Positions 9,157 to 17,639 of a stretch of 64,000 nucleotides of DNA are shown piece after piece (within the stretch, counting starts at the first letter, position 1; each line of letters begins with the position of its first letter). The stretch comes from Aquibaculum arenosum (GTDB taxonomy: Bacteria; Pseudomonadota; Alphaproteobacteria; Kiloniellales; DSM-21159): contig NZ_JARHUD010000006.1 of NCBI RefSeq assembly GCF_029222965.1, positions 62,001 to 126,000 of the forward strand. Reading direction: 5' to 3'. The position numbers and the translations under genes are program-made. The notes under the pieces were generated by a model that saw only the letters and a program-made list of their open reading frames with translations, was not told where the DNA came from and ran no database searches.

Positions 9157-10545
9157 CTACTGCGTGAAGACCCGGTCCTGCTCGGCGCGCAGCCGCCAGA
9201 GGACCGAGTCTTCGGGCGGCGCCACCATGGCCCGGGTGACCAGGGCACCGGCAGGAATGTCCGTCAGGGCCCGCGTGCCGGGCAGCAGGTAATAGGGCAA
9301 GGCACTCTCGGCCCCGCCCATCTCTCCCGAAAGCAGCATTTCCGGCGCCAGACCGGCGATGCTGTGCCGCCAGCCGAGTTCAAAAACCGTCCCTGTGGGA
9401 ATGTCCTTCTCGGCACGGGCCACGAGGTCCACAAGCGGCTGCGGCGCCGCACCACCGGTTGACTTCCGCGCCAAGCAGGCCGACAGCACTGACATCGGCG
9501 CCTCCGCCCCCAGGAGGTGGACCGGGTTGTGCACCAGGACGCGCTTGCGATCAGCGCTCACTGGAATGCCCTTCTCGGCAAAAAGGCCCGCCGTCTCCGG
9601 GTCCGGCGCCGCGGCGATGACGTAAACGCCGCCGGCGAAGCTCAGCTCGTCGGGGCGGCGCAAGCAGTTGAAGATGTCGACACTGCCGCGCCGTGCAGTC
9701 AGGCCACCCTCCGACTGGAGGCCAAAGAGATCCGGCAGTTCCACCGTCCGGGCGATCGGCGCATGCAATGCCGGTGCATCGGGCAGCAGACCCGTGGCGT
9801 TTGCCACGATGGTCATCTCGCAGAGGTCTGGCACGGTGCGGTGCCAGAAGTCGGCGAGCAAGGCTGCCCTCTGCCGGGCGCTGTCCGCAAGCCGGTCAGA
9901 CGGCACATCCCAGAGCGCGCGCATCTCGGGCAGCGCTACGCTGCGTCCCTGGGCGCTGACCTCATCGCTGGCAGGGTCGTAGACGAAATCGTACTCGCTG
10001 GCCTTTCCGGCGGAGAGGACATCCAAGCCCAGCAGCTGGCACCAACCCACCAGCCCGATGAGAAGGCTGGGCTGATCGCCATCGACGGGCGTGTAGACCA
10101 GCCCCGCGTCATGCGCCCGCCGCCCCAGAAGCGGCCCCACGACACTCTCCGCTTCCTTGGTCACCATGGCCACGTGCATGCCATTCGCCAGCGCGCCTTC
10201 GGCGATGGCGGCGGCGGCTTCGGGAATGCCGGTGGCCTCCACGACCATGCTGAGCGGCAGATCGAGCAGCAGCGCCGAGTCCTCGACCACCACATGCCGG
10301 CCCGCCTCGAAGGCCTCACTGGCCTCCTTTGCACTGTCGCAGCGCCGGATGTCGTCCTCGGCGATGCCGATGGCGCGCAGCGTCTCCACGGCCCTGGCGC
10401 CGTCGCGGTCGCAGACCACCCGCCCCCGCATCCCCGCAACACGGCGCACCTGGGACAGGAAGGTCCGACCGAACTCGCCCGCTCCGACCAGAGCGACTTC
10501 GACAGGGCGCGCGCCGGGCGCCGGAAGAAGAGCTTGTAGGTTCAT
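9157..10545 (-). CDS. Homoserine-dehydrogenase-like NAD(P)-binding protein with C-terminal SAF domain
   Basis: A 462-residue protein with an N-terminal Rossmann fold (EVALVGAGEFGRTFL, residues ~16-30), a middle region with EATGIPEAA and VTKEAESVVG typical of homoserine-dehydrogenase-like oxidoreductases, and a C-terminal SAF-type domain (LLPGTRALTDIPAGALV, ~420-440). AGGAGACCCC precedes the ATG. It follows the TRAP 2 large permease by 22 bases and is probably its co-transcribed enzyme. Proteins of this architecture occur in sugar-acid and branched-sugar catabolic loci, but I do not know the reaction. Confidence 0.78.
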   Translation of the reverse strand: MNLQALLPAPGARPVEVALVGAGEFGRTFLSQVRRVAGMRGRVVCDRDGARAVETLRAIGIAEDDIRRCDSAKEASEAFEAGRHVVVEDSALLLDLPLSMVVEATGIPEAAAAIAEGALANGMHVAMVTKEAESVVGPLLGRRAHDAGLVYTPVDGDQPSLLIGLVGWCQLLGLDVLSAGKASEYDFVYDPASDEVSAQGRSVALPEMRALWDVPSDRLADSARQRAALLADFWHRTVPDLCEMTIVANATGLLPDAPALHAPIARTVELPDLFGLQSEGGLTARRGSVDIFNCLRRPDELSFAGGVYVIAAAPDPETAGLFAEKGIPVSADRKRVLVHNPVHLLGAEAPMSVLSACLARKSTGGAAPQPLVDLVARAEKDIPTGTVFELGWRHSIAGLAPEMLLSGEMGGAESALPYYLLPGTRALTDIPAGALVTRAMVAPPEDSVLWRLRAEQDRVFTQ

Positions 10546-10567
10546 GGGGTCTCCTGTCTGCCAGGGC

Positions 10568-11842
10568 CTACCGAAGCATCTTCGGCAGCCAGAGCGAGAT
10601 TTCCGGGAAGAAAGTGATCAGCAACAGGGTCCCGACCAGCGGGATGTAGAAGGGAACAAGTTCCCTCAGGATAGCGCGCATGGACACCCTGGCGATGTCG
10701 GTGATCAGGAAGAGCGCCAGCCCCATGGGCGGCGTCAACAGCCCGAGCATGAGATTGAAGATCGCCACGACACCCAGATGCACCGGATCGACGCCCGCCA
10801 TGTGCAGGGGGCCGGCGATGATGGGAATGACCAGCAGGGTGGCCGTGGTGCTGTCCAGGATCATGCCGACCAGGAGCAGGATGACATTCACGATCAGCAG
10901 CAGGACCAGCGGATCGGTGCTGAGCGAGAGGAGTTGCTGGGCGAAGACCTGCGGCACCTGCTCGATGGCCATGATCCAGCCAAAGATCGCCGCCGCGGAG
11001 ACAATGATCAGGATGGCCGAGGTGCTCTTCAGCGTCTCATAGGCAGCAAAACGGACATGCGCCCAGGAGAGGGTGCGGTAGACGAAAGCGCTGATCAGCA
11101 GCACATAGACCACCGTGACCGCCGCCGCCTCCGTCGGGGTGAAGAAGCCCAGCAGCATGCCCAGCACCAGCAGCACCGGCGTCAGCAGCGCCGGGGCGGC
11201 CGGCTTCAGGTCGCGCCAGATCTCGCTCGGCCGCGACCAGCGCTCCGAGCGGGGAAATTTGCGCCAGCGTGACATGACGGCCACCGTCAGCATCAGCAGC
11301 ACCACGCAGATCAACGCTGGAATGATGCCGGCCAGCAGGAGCTGCACGATGGAGACACTGGTGACCGAGCCGTAGATGATCAGGGGAATGGAAGGTGGGA
11401 AGATCGGTCCCACCACCGCCGAGGCACAGGTCAAGGCGCCGGAAAACTGCGGGGTAAAACCGCGCTTCGTCATCGCCTTGACCTCGATGCGGCCGAGGCC
11501 ACCCACATCGGCCAGCGCCGCCCCGCTCATGCCGGAGAAGATCAGGCTGGAGAAGATGTTGACCTGGCCCAGTCCGCCCGGAACGCGCCCGACCAGCGTG
11601 TCGGCAAAGCGGAAGATGCGCTCAGTGATTCCGGCCTGGTTCATCAGGTTGCCGACCAGGATGAAGAGCGGCACTGCGACCAACGGGAAGGAATCCAGCG
11701 CGTAGGTCATACGCTGCCCGACGAGCTGGAAGGGAAGGTCGTTCAATAGAATGTAAACGATGGCCGGCAGCATGATGGCCAGCACCACCGGCCAGCCGAG
11801 CATGAAGAAGACGCAGAAGGCGCCGATGATCAGCAGCGTCAT
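10568..11842 (-). CDS. TRAP transporter large permease (DctM type), system 2
   Basis: A 424-residue polytopic membrane protein with standard DctM features: ALDSFPLVAVPLFILVG near the N-terminus, FSGMSGAALADVGGLG, IFPPSIPLIIYGSV and the C-terminal LTPPMGLALF segment. About twelve helices are predicted from hydrophobicity. It lies 66 bases after the small permease and 22 bases before the SAF oxidoreductase. Together with the proteins at 11909-12481 and 12549-13550 it makes a complete second TRAP system whose binding protein differs from system 1. Confidence 0.93.
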   Translation of the reverse strand: MTLLIIGAFCVFFMLGWPVVLAIMLPAIVYILLNDLPFQLVGQRMTYALDSFPLVAVPLFILVGNLMNQAGITERIFRFADTLVGRVPGGLGQVNIFSSLIFSGMSGAALADVGGLGRIEVKAMTKRGFTPQFSGALTCASAVVGPIFPPSIPLIIYGSVTSVSIVQLLLAGIIPALICVVLLMLTVAVMSRWRKFPRSERWSRPSEIWRDLKPAAPALLTPVLLVLGMLLGFFTPTEAAAVTVVYVLLISAFVYRTLSWAHVRFAAYETLKSTSAILIIVSAAAIFGWIMAIEQVPQVFAQQLLSLSTDPLVLLLIVNVILLLVGMILDSTTATLLVIPIIAGPLHMAGVDPVHLGVVAIFNLMLGLLTPPMGLALFLITDIARVSMRAILRELVPFYIPLVGTLLLITFFPEISLWLPKMLR

Positions 11843-11908
11843 GGCCGCGAGCTCGGTCTGCCGCCGGAGACTGCCACTGAGGGCTGCCCGTTCAGGTTAC
11901 TTATCACA

Positions 11909-12481
11909 TCAGATCTCCGGCAGGTCTTCTGGCGGCATTTCTTCTTCGAAGCTCACGTAGAGCGGCGTGCCGCGCCAAGCCTTCACCATCTGAATGGCGC
12001 ATTCCAAGGCGGCGAACAGCAGGCCCACGAAGGCAGCTGAAAAGAAGACCCAATAGGGAATACCAAGCGTCGGCGTAGCGTTGTTGAGATTGCGCAGCGT
12101 GGCCAACCCCACCGACCAGGCTGCCACACCGAAGCCGACCATGCCGCTGGCGGCGATGAGCATTCGTAAGGCCTTGCCCCACTGCGCGCGCATGTCGGCC
12201 GTCAACTCCTCCATTCGGATCGAAACGCCGGAGGCGGCAACGTAGGGCAGTGTGATGAAGACGATGCAAATCAGCATGAAGCGCGTCAGCTCGCCCGCCC
12301 CGACGAAGGTAAAGGGCGTGAACTCGCGCAGCACCACCTGCAGCACCGGCAGCGCCACCATGACGGCCAGAAGCAACAGACCCAGTTTGCGCAGGGTCAC
12401 GCGCGCCGGCCGCATCAGTCGGTCAACGAGCGTGTGATCCTCGGGCGGCGGCAGGGGGGCATCGATTGTCGGAGGCGACAT
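11909..12481 (-). CDS. TRAP transporter small permease (DctQ type), system 2
   Basis: A 190-residue inner-membrane protein with four hydrophobic helices. The family-typical segment after helix 1 reads TFVGAGELTRFMLICIVF, followed by ASGVSIRMEELTADM. The ribosome site is weak. The gene sits between the binding-protein gene (67-bp gap containing a strong hairpin) and the large permease. The N-terminus has a ~30-residue cytoplasmic extension rich in acidic residues and proline. Confidence 0.88.
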   Translation of the reverse strand: MSPPTIDAPLPPPEDHTLVDRLMRPARVTLRKLGLLLLAVMVALPVLQVVLREFTPFTFVGAGELTRFMLICIVFITLPYVAASGVSIRMEELTADMRAQWGKALRMLIAASGMVGFGVAAWSVGLATLRNLNNATPTLGIPYWVFFSAAFVGLLFAALECAIQMVKAWRGTPLYVSFEEEMPPEDLPEI

Positions 12482-12504
12482 GCAGTGGGCACTCTACACA
12501 GGCT

Positions 12505-12536
12505 CCGGGGCCGGAGGCAGCAACCTCCGGCCCCGG
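12505..12536. promoter_or_regulatory. Intercistronic hairpin between dctP and dctQ (system 2)
   Basis: A perfect 13-bp inverted repeat, CCGGGGCCGGAGG / CCTCCGGCCCCGG, with a 6-nt loop lies in the 67-bp gap between binding-protein and permease genes on the minus strand. There is no U tract. It probably protects or partly terminates the dctP message so that binding protein exceeds permease. Confidence 0.6.
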
Positions 12537-12548
12537 CAACATCGAGAC

Positions 12549-13550
12549 CTATTTGATTGCGCGGATACGCTCCATGTAGGGACCCCAGGTCGGGAAATCC
12601 TCATTCACCTGGGCAACAACACCTTCGCGAAAGGCCTCGATATCCAGGCCATCCTCCTCGGTGATGAAGGTCATGCCCTTGCCTTCCAGTTCGACGATCA
12701 GGTCCTGCTGGGCCTGGTTGGCGTCCGCCAGGGTCTCCTGGGCCATTTCGTCGAGCTCGGCGAGAATGGCCTCCTGATCCTCCTCGCTGATGCTCTGCCA
12801 GACCTCTTCATTGATGAAGACCGGCAGCACGTTCTGCATGTGCGCGGTCAGCATCACATGGCTCTGGACCTCGTAGAGCTTGTTGGCGTTGATCATGGTC
12901 AGCGGGTTCTCCTGACCGACGACCATGCCGGTCATCAGCGCTGTCGGCAGTTCGCTCACCTCGACCGGAGTCGGGGTCGCGCCGAAGCCGCTCACCATGC
13001 TGGTCCAGAGCTGCAGCGGAACGCCGCGGAAGGGCTTGCCCTCTAGATCCGCTGGCGAGAGCACTTCCTGGTTGGCAGTCATCTGGCGCGCACCCCGGTA
13101 GAGGCGCCCGATAATGCGCATGTCGCCATTCTCGATCAGGCGCTCATTGAACTCCTGCATGATTTCCGAGTTGGCGGGATCAGTGGCGGCGAGCGCGTGC
13201 TCACCGTCACGATAGACGAAGGGAGCGCTGAAGACGGCGATATCTTCCGCAAGCTGCGCCAGAGAAGCAAACTCGTGGTGCGCCATGGCGATGGAGCCGC
13301 TGCGCACGCCGTCAATGGTTTCCTGCACGCCGCCAAGCTGCGAGTTGGGGAAGACGGTGACGGTAATGCGTCCGTCGGTCACTTCGGGAATCCGCTCGGC
13401 GGCCTCGGCCCCGTACCAGTATTGGATATCCCCTTCGGCGCCCACATGAGCGTAGCGCAGATTCACTTCCTGCGCCGAAAGGTCGGTCGCCTGCATGCCA
13501 AGCCCGAGGCTGGCTGCGACGCCTGCGGCAATAAGACTCCGGTGGAGCAT
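12549..13550 (-). CDS. TRAP transporter solute-binding protein (DctP type), system 2
   Basis: With the ATG at 13550, preceded by GGAGGAACAGACCG, the protein has 333 residues and a clear signal peptide ending near TDLSA. A longer upstream frame has no ribosome site. Family hallmarks include FPNSQLGGVQETIDGV, the GKPFRGVPL segment at the ligand-Arg position and the ALMTGMVVGQENPLT stretch. It heads the minus-strand TRAP 2 operon and is divergent from the amidohydrolase gene. Operator-like site C lies in the intervening promoter region. Confidence 0.93.
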   Translation of the reverse strand: MLHRSLIAAGVAASLGLGMQATDLSAQEVNLRYAHVGAEGDIQYWYGAEAAERIPEVTDGRITVTVFPNSQLGGVQETIDGVRSGSIAMAHHEFASLAQLAEDIAVFSAPFVYRDGEHALAATDPANSEIMQEFNERLIENGDMRIIGRLYRGARQMTANQEVLSPADLEGKPFRGVPLQLWTSMVSGFGATPTPVEVSELPTALMTGMVVGQENPLTMINANKLYEVQSHVMLTAHMQNVLPVFINEEVWQSISEEDQEAILAELDEMAQETLADANQAQQDLIVELEGKGMTFITEEDGLDIEAFREGVVAQVNEDFPTWGPYMERIRAIK

Positions 13551-13629
13551 CGGTCTGTTCCTCCCATCAGGGTAAGTGTTGTTGGCCCCCATCGTTCTTG
13601 TTGGACAGCACGATCAAGGCTCCCCTAGA

Positions 13630-13641
13630 ATTGCATACCAA
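13630..13641. promoter_or_regulatory. Candidate GntR operator, site C
   Basis: ATTGCATACCAA lies in the 155-bp divergent promoter region between the TRAP 2 operon (minus, start 13550) and the amidohydrolase operon (plus, start 13706). It shares the 11-mer ATTGCATACCA with sites A and B, so one protein could control both divergent operons. Confidence 0.62.
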
Positions 13642-13705
13642 AATTCCCAAGGGAAGAGCCGACGACACGACAGCCGGACCCTGTGCCGGCAGGAAGGACG
13701 ACCGC

Positions 13706-14623
13706 ATGAGTGAAGCCGAGGCTGCCGCACCGCTGCCCATCGTCGACGCGCACCAGCACTTCTGGAATCTCCAGGAAAACTACCATCCCTGGCTTTGTGA
13801 TCCGGACCTGATCCCCTTCCGCTATGGCGACTACAGCGCCATCCGCCGCAACTACCTTCCGGCAGACTATCGGCGCGATAGCCGGGATTTCCGCATCGTC
13901 AAGACGGTCCACATCGAGGCCGAACACGACCCGCAAGACCCGCTGGGCGAGACACGCTGGCTGGAGGTCTTGGCCGAGCGGGAAGGCCTGCCCAGCGCCT
14001 GCGTCGCCCAGGCCTGGCTGGACCGCCCCGATGTGGAGGAGGTGCTGGCAGCGCAGGCGGCACGTTCCCTGGTATGCGGCATCCGACACAAGCCCCGCTC
14101 GGCCGCCAGCCCCGATGCTGCGCGGCGCGGCGAAGCCGGGTCCATGGACTGCCCGACCTGGCGTGCCGGCTATGCCCTGCTGGCGCAGCATGGTCTGTCC
14201 TTCGACCTGCAGACGCCCTGGTGGCATCTGGACGCGGCAGCCGACCTCGCGCGCGATTTCCCTGTGACCCAGATCATCATCAACCACACGGCCCTGCCGG
14301 CCGATCGAAGTGAAGCGGGCTTGGCCGCCTGGCGGCGGGCGCTGGAGAATGTTGCCGACCTGCCCAATGTGGCGATGAAGATCTCCGGCCTGGGACAAGC
14401 AGGCCTGCCCTGGACCGTGGAAGCCAACAGGCCCATCATTCGCGACGCCATCGGGATTCTGGGTGTCACGCGCTGCCTTTTTGCCAGCAACTTTCCAGTC
14501 GACAGCCTGGTGGGCAGCTTCAGCGAGATCTTCGCGGGATTCTTGGCCGCAGTCGACGATCTCTCTCCAGTCGCGAAGCACGCCCTCTTCCACGAGAACG
14601 CGGTTCGGATCTATCGCCTGTAA
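13706..14623 (+). CDS. Amidohydrolase family 2 protein (lactonase-like)
   Basis: Starting at ATG 13706 (AGGAAGGA eight bases upstream), this 305-residue TIM-barrel hydrolase shows the metal-binding VDAHQHFWNL motif at residues ~12-21, the VHIEAEHD segment, IIINHTALP and a late FASNFPVDSL motif with the catalytic Asp. This pattern is typical of sugar-acid lactonases and related hydrolases (fuconolactonase / 2-pyrone-4,6-dicarboxylate lactonase group). It is transcribed divergently from TRAP 2, with the 3-hydroxyacid dehydrogenase gene 29 bases downstream. The substrate is unknown; a lactone of the imported acid is a reasonable guess. Confidence 0.85.
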   Translation: MSEAEAAAPLPIVDAHQHFWNLQENYHPWLCDPDLIPFRYGDYSAIRRNYLPADYRRDSRDFRIVKTVHIEAEHDPQDPLGETRWLEVLAEREGLPSACVAQAWLDRPDVEEVLAAQAARSLVCGIRHKPRSAASPDAARRGEAGSMDCPTWRAGYALLAQHGLSFDLQTPWWHLDAAADLARDFPVTQIIINHTALPADRSEAGLAAWRRALENVADLPNVAMKISGLGQAGLPWTVEANRPIIRDAIGILGVTRCLFASNFPVDSLVGSFSEIFAGFLAAVDDLSPVAKHALFHENAVRIYRL

Positions 14624-14652
14624 GCCTTCATAAACAGAACGGGAGGAATAGC

Positions 14653-15522
14653 ATGTCTCAAACAGTGGGCTTCATCGGCCTGGGCCTCATGGGCACCGGC
14701 TTCACGACGCGCCTGATCGCCACCGGCCACAAGGTGGTCGGCTTCGATCTCGACGAGACCCGCCGGAAGGAATCGCAGAGCCGCGGCGTTGAGGTGGCCG
14801 AGTCCGCCAGCGCCGTTGCTGCGCAGAGCGATATCCTGGCCATCTGCGTCACCACGACCGCCGCCGTGGCAGCCGTGGTGGAGGAACTGGCAGGCAGCGG
14901 CCAGATCAAGGGCAAGACCGTCGTCGACTTCTCCACCACCGAGATGGACACGACCATGAAGGCCGCCGCTCAGGTGGCCGACGCAGGCGGCCAGTTCCTG
15001 GATGCCCCCGTTTCCGGCGGACCGCCGGCCGCCGAGGCCGGTACGCTTGCCATCATGGCCGGCGGCGACAACGAGGCGTTGGAAGCGGCCCGGCCGCTGC
15101 TCGAGCAGCTCGGCCGCCTGACCAACATGGGTCCCAGCGGGGCGGGGCAGGCCACAAAGCTCGTGAACCAGGCGCTTTGCCTGACCAATTACTGCATCGT
15201 GGCCGAGGGGCTGCGCCTGGCGGAGGCCTATGGCGTCGATGCGCGCAAGATCCCGGAGGCCCTGGAGCCCGGCCTGGGTAATTCCGCGGTGCTGCAGAAC
15301 ATCTTTCCGCGCATGGTCGAAAGGGACTATGCGCCGCGCGGCTACGCGCGCCAGATTCTCAAGGATCTGGAGATGCTGCAGGAGGCGACACGCAAGCAGC
15401 ATATTGCGATGCCAATGGCAGCCACCGCGACCACGCTCTTCCGCCTGCTGGTTGCTCAGGGGCACAGCGAACTGGACGGCGCGGCTGTGGTGAAGCTCTA
15501 CCCTGAGCAAAACAAGGAGTAA
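14653..15522 (+). CDS. NAD(P)-dependent beta-hydroxyacid dehydrogenase (3-hydroxyisobutyrate dehydrogenase family)
   Basis: A 289-residue protein beginning with the Rossmann motif GFIGLGLMGTGF, with the substrate-binding DAPVSGGPPAAEAG segment and the catalytic-Lys motif GQATKLVNQ (K ~174). GGGAGGAATAGC precedes the ATG. It is the second gene after the amidohydrolase and shares its promoter. The family oxidises 3-hydroxyacids such as threonate, glycerate or 3-hydroxyisobutyrate. A separate MmsB-like member at 35495-36391 lies in the valine operon, so this copy probably serves the local catabolic pathway. Confidence 0.88.
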   Translation: MSQTVGFIGLGLMGTGFTTRLIATGHKVVGFDLDETRRKESQSRGVEVAESASAVAAQSDILAICVTTTAAVAAVVEELAGSGQIKGKTVVDFSTTEMDTTMKAAAQVADAGGQFLDAPVSGGPPAAEAGTLAIMAGGDNEALEAARPLLEQLGRLTNMGPSGAGQATKLVNQALCLTNYCIVAEGLRLAEAYGVDARKIPEALEPGLGNSAVLQNIFPRMVERDYAPRGYARQILKDLEMLQEATRKQHIAMPMAATATTLFRLLVAQGHSELDGAAVVKLYPEQNKE

Positions 15523-15695
15523 CTGCTCAAGCCCGGAACCTCTTCATTGTGCGCCGGGTTCACCGCAGCATAGGCCGCATGTCGCGGCAGCAGCGGGAGA
15601 CAGTATCGATGGAGAGGATCGGGCGTCAGTTGCATCGAAGGCCGGCCAATTGCTATTTGGTGTTCCGCTTGGGCATCGAAGGCAACTGATCCGCC

Positions 15696-16787
15696 ATGCC
15701 GACCTTGGAGACACTGCTTCCAGCCGGTCGCTACAAGGATGTGCTGCGCATCGCGCTGCAGTCGGTAGCAGCAGCGCTGCTGGCCTATGTTGTCATGAAG
15801 CAACTGGGTCTGGGGCAGCTTTCCTGGGCAATCATTGCAGCCCTCTTCACCATCCACGCCAGCCTTGACGAGACCCTCGGCTCCAGTTTTCAGCGTCTCG
15901 TGGCCGCCGGGCTGGGCGCGGGGCTGGGCGTGGCGGTGGTCTACTTATTCAGCGGCTTCGAGCTGATGCCGCTGCGCATTGCCCTGGTCGCCGCGATCAC
16001 CAATGCGCTGGCGAACTTGGAACCTGAGCTCGACTATGCGTCCGCCGCCGGTGCGGTGGTCGCACTCCAGCCAACAGCCGACCTGGAAGGTGCCGCGGGA
16101 ACGGCGCTGGCGGTGGGCGTGGGCGGTGTGGCGGGGGCCATCGCCAGTGTCACGATCTGGCCGGAATTGGGCCGCCACAGGGCTCAACGCTCCCTCGCCA
16201 CGGCCCTGCGCCAATGCCAGAAGCTGGTTGACCTCACCCTGAAGAGCGCGAACCGCGAGTTGAGCCGGGAAGAACGGCGCGAACGCAGCGATGTCCAACG
16301 CTGCATGTTAGAGACCCTGGAAGAAGCCCGCAGCATTGCCAGATCGACCCGCTTTCGGGCGCACCTGGCCGGGGGGGCTGACATTCGCGAGATGACGCGG
16401 CAGGCGGAAAAGCTTTGGTACAGCCTAATCATTATCGAACGGGTGATCGCGCGGGGCCGTGATCAGTTCGGGCCGGAGGATCACGAAGCCATCATGCCGC
16501 ACTTCACCGAGGCGCATCGGGCGCTTTGTGAACTGCTGCCCGCCTTGGCCGAGATGGTCGGAAAGAATCAAACCACCGGCCCCGACCAGAAACTCTGGGA
16601 GCGCTTCCATGAGGCGCAGCGCTCTGCACAAGACTGTCTGAAAGACCGCCCGGCAGAGCGAAACAGCATCAACGAACAGTCGGTCCAAGCTCTGCTGTTC
16701 GGTTTGGACGAACTGCGCCGCGCCGTAAGCGAACTGGAAAACCTAGCAGCCTGCGGCAAGGCTGACGGCCCAGACGGCTCGGACTAA
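15696..16787 (+). CDS. FUSC-family membrane protein (aromatic acid exporter-like)
   Basis: A 363-residue protein. The N-terminal ~155 residues are hydrophobic, with about five to six helices, and read like the FUSC/ArAE membrane domain (QLSWAIIAALFTIHASLDETLGS). The C-terminal ~200 residues form a soluble, charged helical domain rich in Glu/Arg. Members are linked to efflux of aromatic carboxylic acids and similar compounds. The ribosome site is weak. It stands alone between the catabolic block and phaR; whether it belongs functionally to either is unclear. Confidence 0.75.
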   Translation: MPTLETLLPAGRYKDVLRIALQSVAAALLAYVVMKQLGLGQLSWAIIAALFTIHASLDETLGSSFQRLVAAGLGAGLGVAVVYLFSGFELMPLRIALVAAITNALANLEPELDYASAAGAVVALQPTADLEGAAGTALAVGVGGVAGAIASVTIWPELGRHRAQRSLATALRQCQKLVDLTLKSANRELSREERRERSDVQRCMLETLEEARSIARSTRFRAHLAGGADIREMTRQAEKLWYSLIIIERVIARGRDQFGPEDHEAIMPHFTEAHRALCELLPALAEMVGKNQTTGPDQKLWERFHEAQRSAQDCLKDRPAERNSINEQSVQALLFGLDELRRAVSELENLAACGKADGPDGSD

Positions 16788-16850
16788 ACGCAGCCAAGCC
16801 GGCGCGCCCGGCCCTGATCCGCGAGCACATCCGAACGGTTGCGAGCGAAA

Positions 16851-17507
16851 CTACTCTTTCTTGCCGTCCTTCTCATCGGAAAGCTTGTCGAGTTGCTGGC
16901 GTAGCAGTTCGACCTGTTCGCGCAGACTGTCCAACTGCGCCCCGGCATCGGCTGGCGCTTCGGATGGGGTGCTGGCGCCGGAGGGAGCGGTACCGGCAGA
17001 GTGATTCCGACCCGAGGCAGAACCCGAAGGCCCCTGCCCCTGGAAGGGCGAGAACATCTGCATGGCGCGCTCGAACATGGCCATGTTCTGCTTGCTCATC
17101 TCCTCGATGCCACGCATCGGAAAGGAACCGCCCATGGCATCCTGCATGGCCTTGGCCATGGCTTCCTGATTGCCAGTGAAGGATTGCATCATCTGTTCCA
17201 GGTAGCCCGGAACCATCCAACCCATGCCGTGACCGTAAAAGGAGATGAGCTGGCGCAGGAAGGATATGGGCAGGAGGTTCTCGCCCTTGGCCTCCTCCTC
17301 CACGATAATCTGGGTCAGCACCTGGCGGGTGATGTCCTCCCCGCTCTTGGCGTCATAGACCACGAATTCCACATCTTCCTTCACCATCTGGCACAGATGA
17401 TCCAGGGTGACGTAGCTGCTGGTCGCCGTGTTGTAGAGCCGTCGGTTTGCGTATTTCTTGATAATGATCGGCGACGTTTCGTCCCTGGTGCCGTTTTTTG
17501 CGGTCAC
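16851..17507 (-). CDS. phaR: Polyhydroxyalkanoate synthesis regulator PhaR
   Basis: Starting at GTG 17507, after a purine-rich GAGAGGCGAGGGAC, the protein has 218 residues. The N-terminal DNA-binding/accumulation domain is classical: PIIIKKYANRRLYNT, SSYVTLDHLCQMVKE, FVVYDAKSGEDITRQVL, then a segment ending in MMQSFTGNQ. The C-terminus is Gly/Ser/Pro-rich and ends in a coiled coil (SLREQVELLRQQLDKL). PhaR binds both DNA and PHA granules, repressing phasin and PHA genes until polymer is present. It is divergent from the small PhaE-like gene, and a perfect dyad lies in the shared promoter. Confidence 0.95.
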   Translation of the reverse strand: MTAKNGTRDETSPIIIKKYANRRLYNTATSSYVTLDHLCQMVKEDVEFVVYDAKSGEDITRQVLTQIIVEEEAKGENLLPISFLRQLISFYGHGMGWMVPGYLEQMMQSFTGNQEAMAKAMQDAMGGSFPMRGIEEMSKQNMAMFERAMQMFSPFQGQGPSGSASGRNHSAGTAPSGASTPSEAPADAGAQLDSLREQVELLRQQLDKLSDEKDGKKE

Positions 17508-17554
17508 GTCCCTCGCCTCTCGCCGTTGCGTTGTATCAGCTGTTCGCTGGCGCG

Positions 17555-17574
17555 ATTGTGCGGTGCCGCACAAT
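17555..17574. promoter_or_regulatory. Perfect dyad between phaR and the PHA synthesis genes
   Basis: ATTGTGCGGTGCCGCACAAT has two 9-bp arms around a TG centre and lies 48 bases upstream of the phaR start and 66 bases upstream of the PhaE-like start. It contains TGC...GCA half-sites of the sort reported for PhaR-binding regions, so autoregulation by PhaR is plausible but inferred. Confidence 0.55.
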
Positions 17575-17639
17575 TTACTGTCAATGTAATGATTCCCGGG
17601 CGGTGGCCGAGGCCGCCCGGCAGGGTCTATAGTGCGGCC

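Noticed and set aside
17627-17632. TATAGT as -10 of a leaderless PhaE-like transcript
   Set aside because: No acceptable -35 hexamer is at 16-18 bases upstream, so it is not listed as a promoter.
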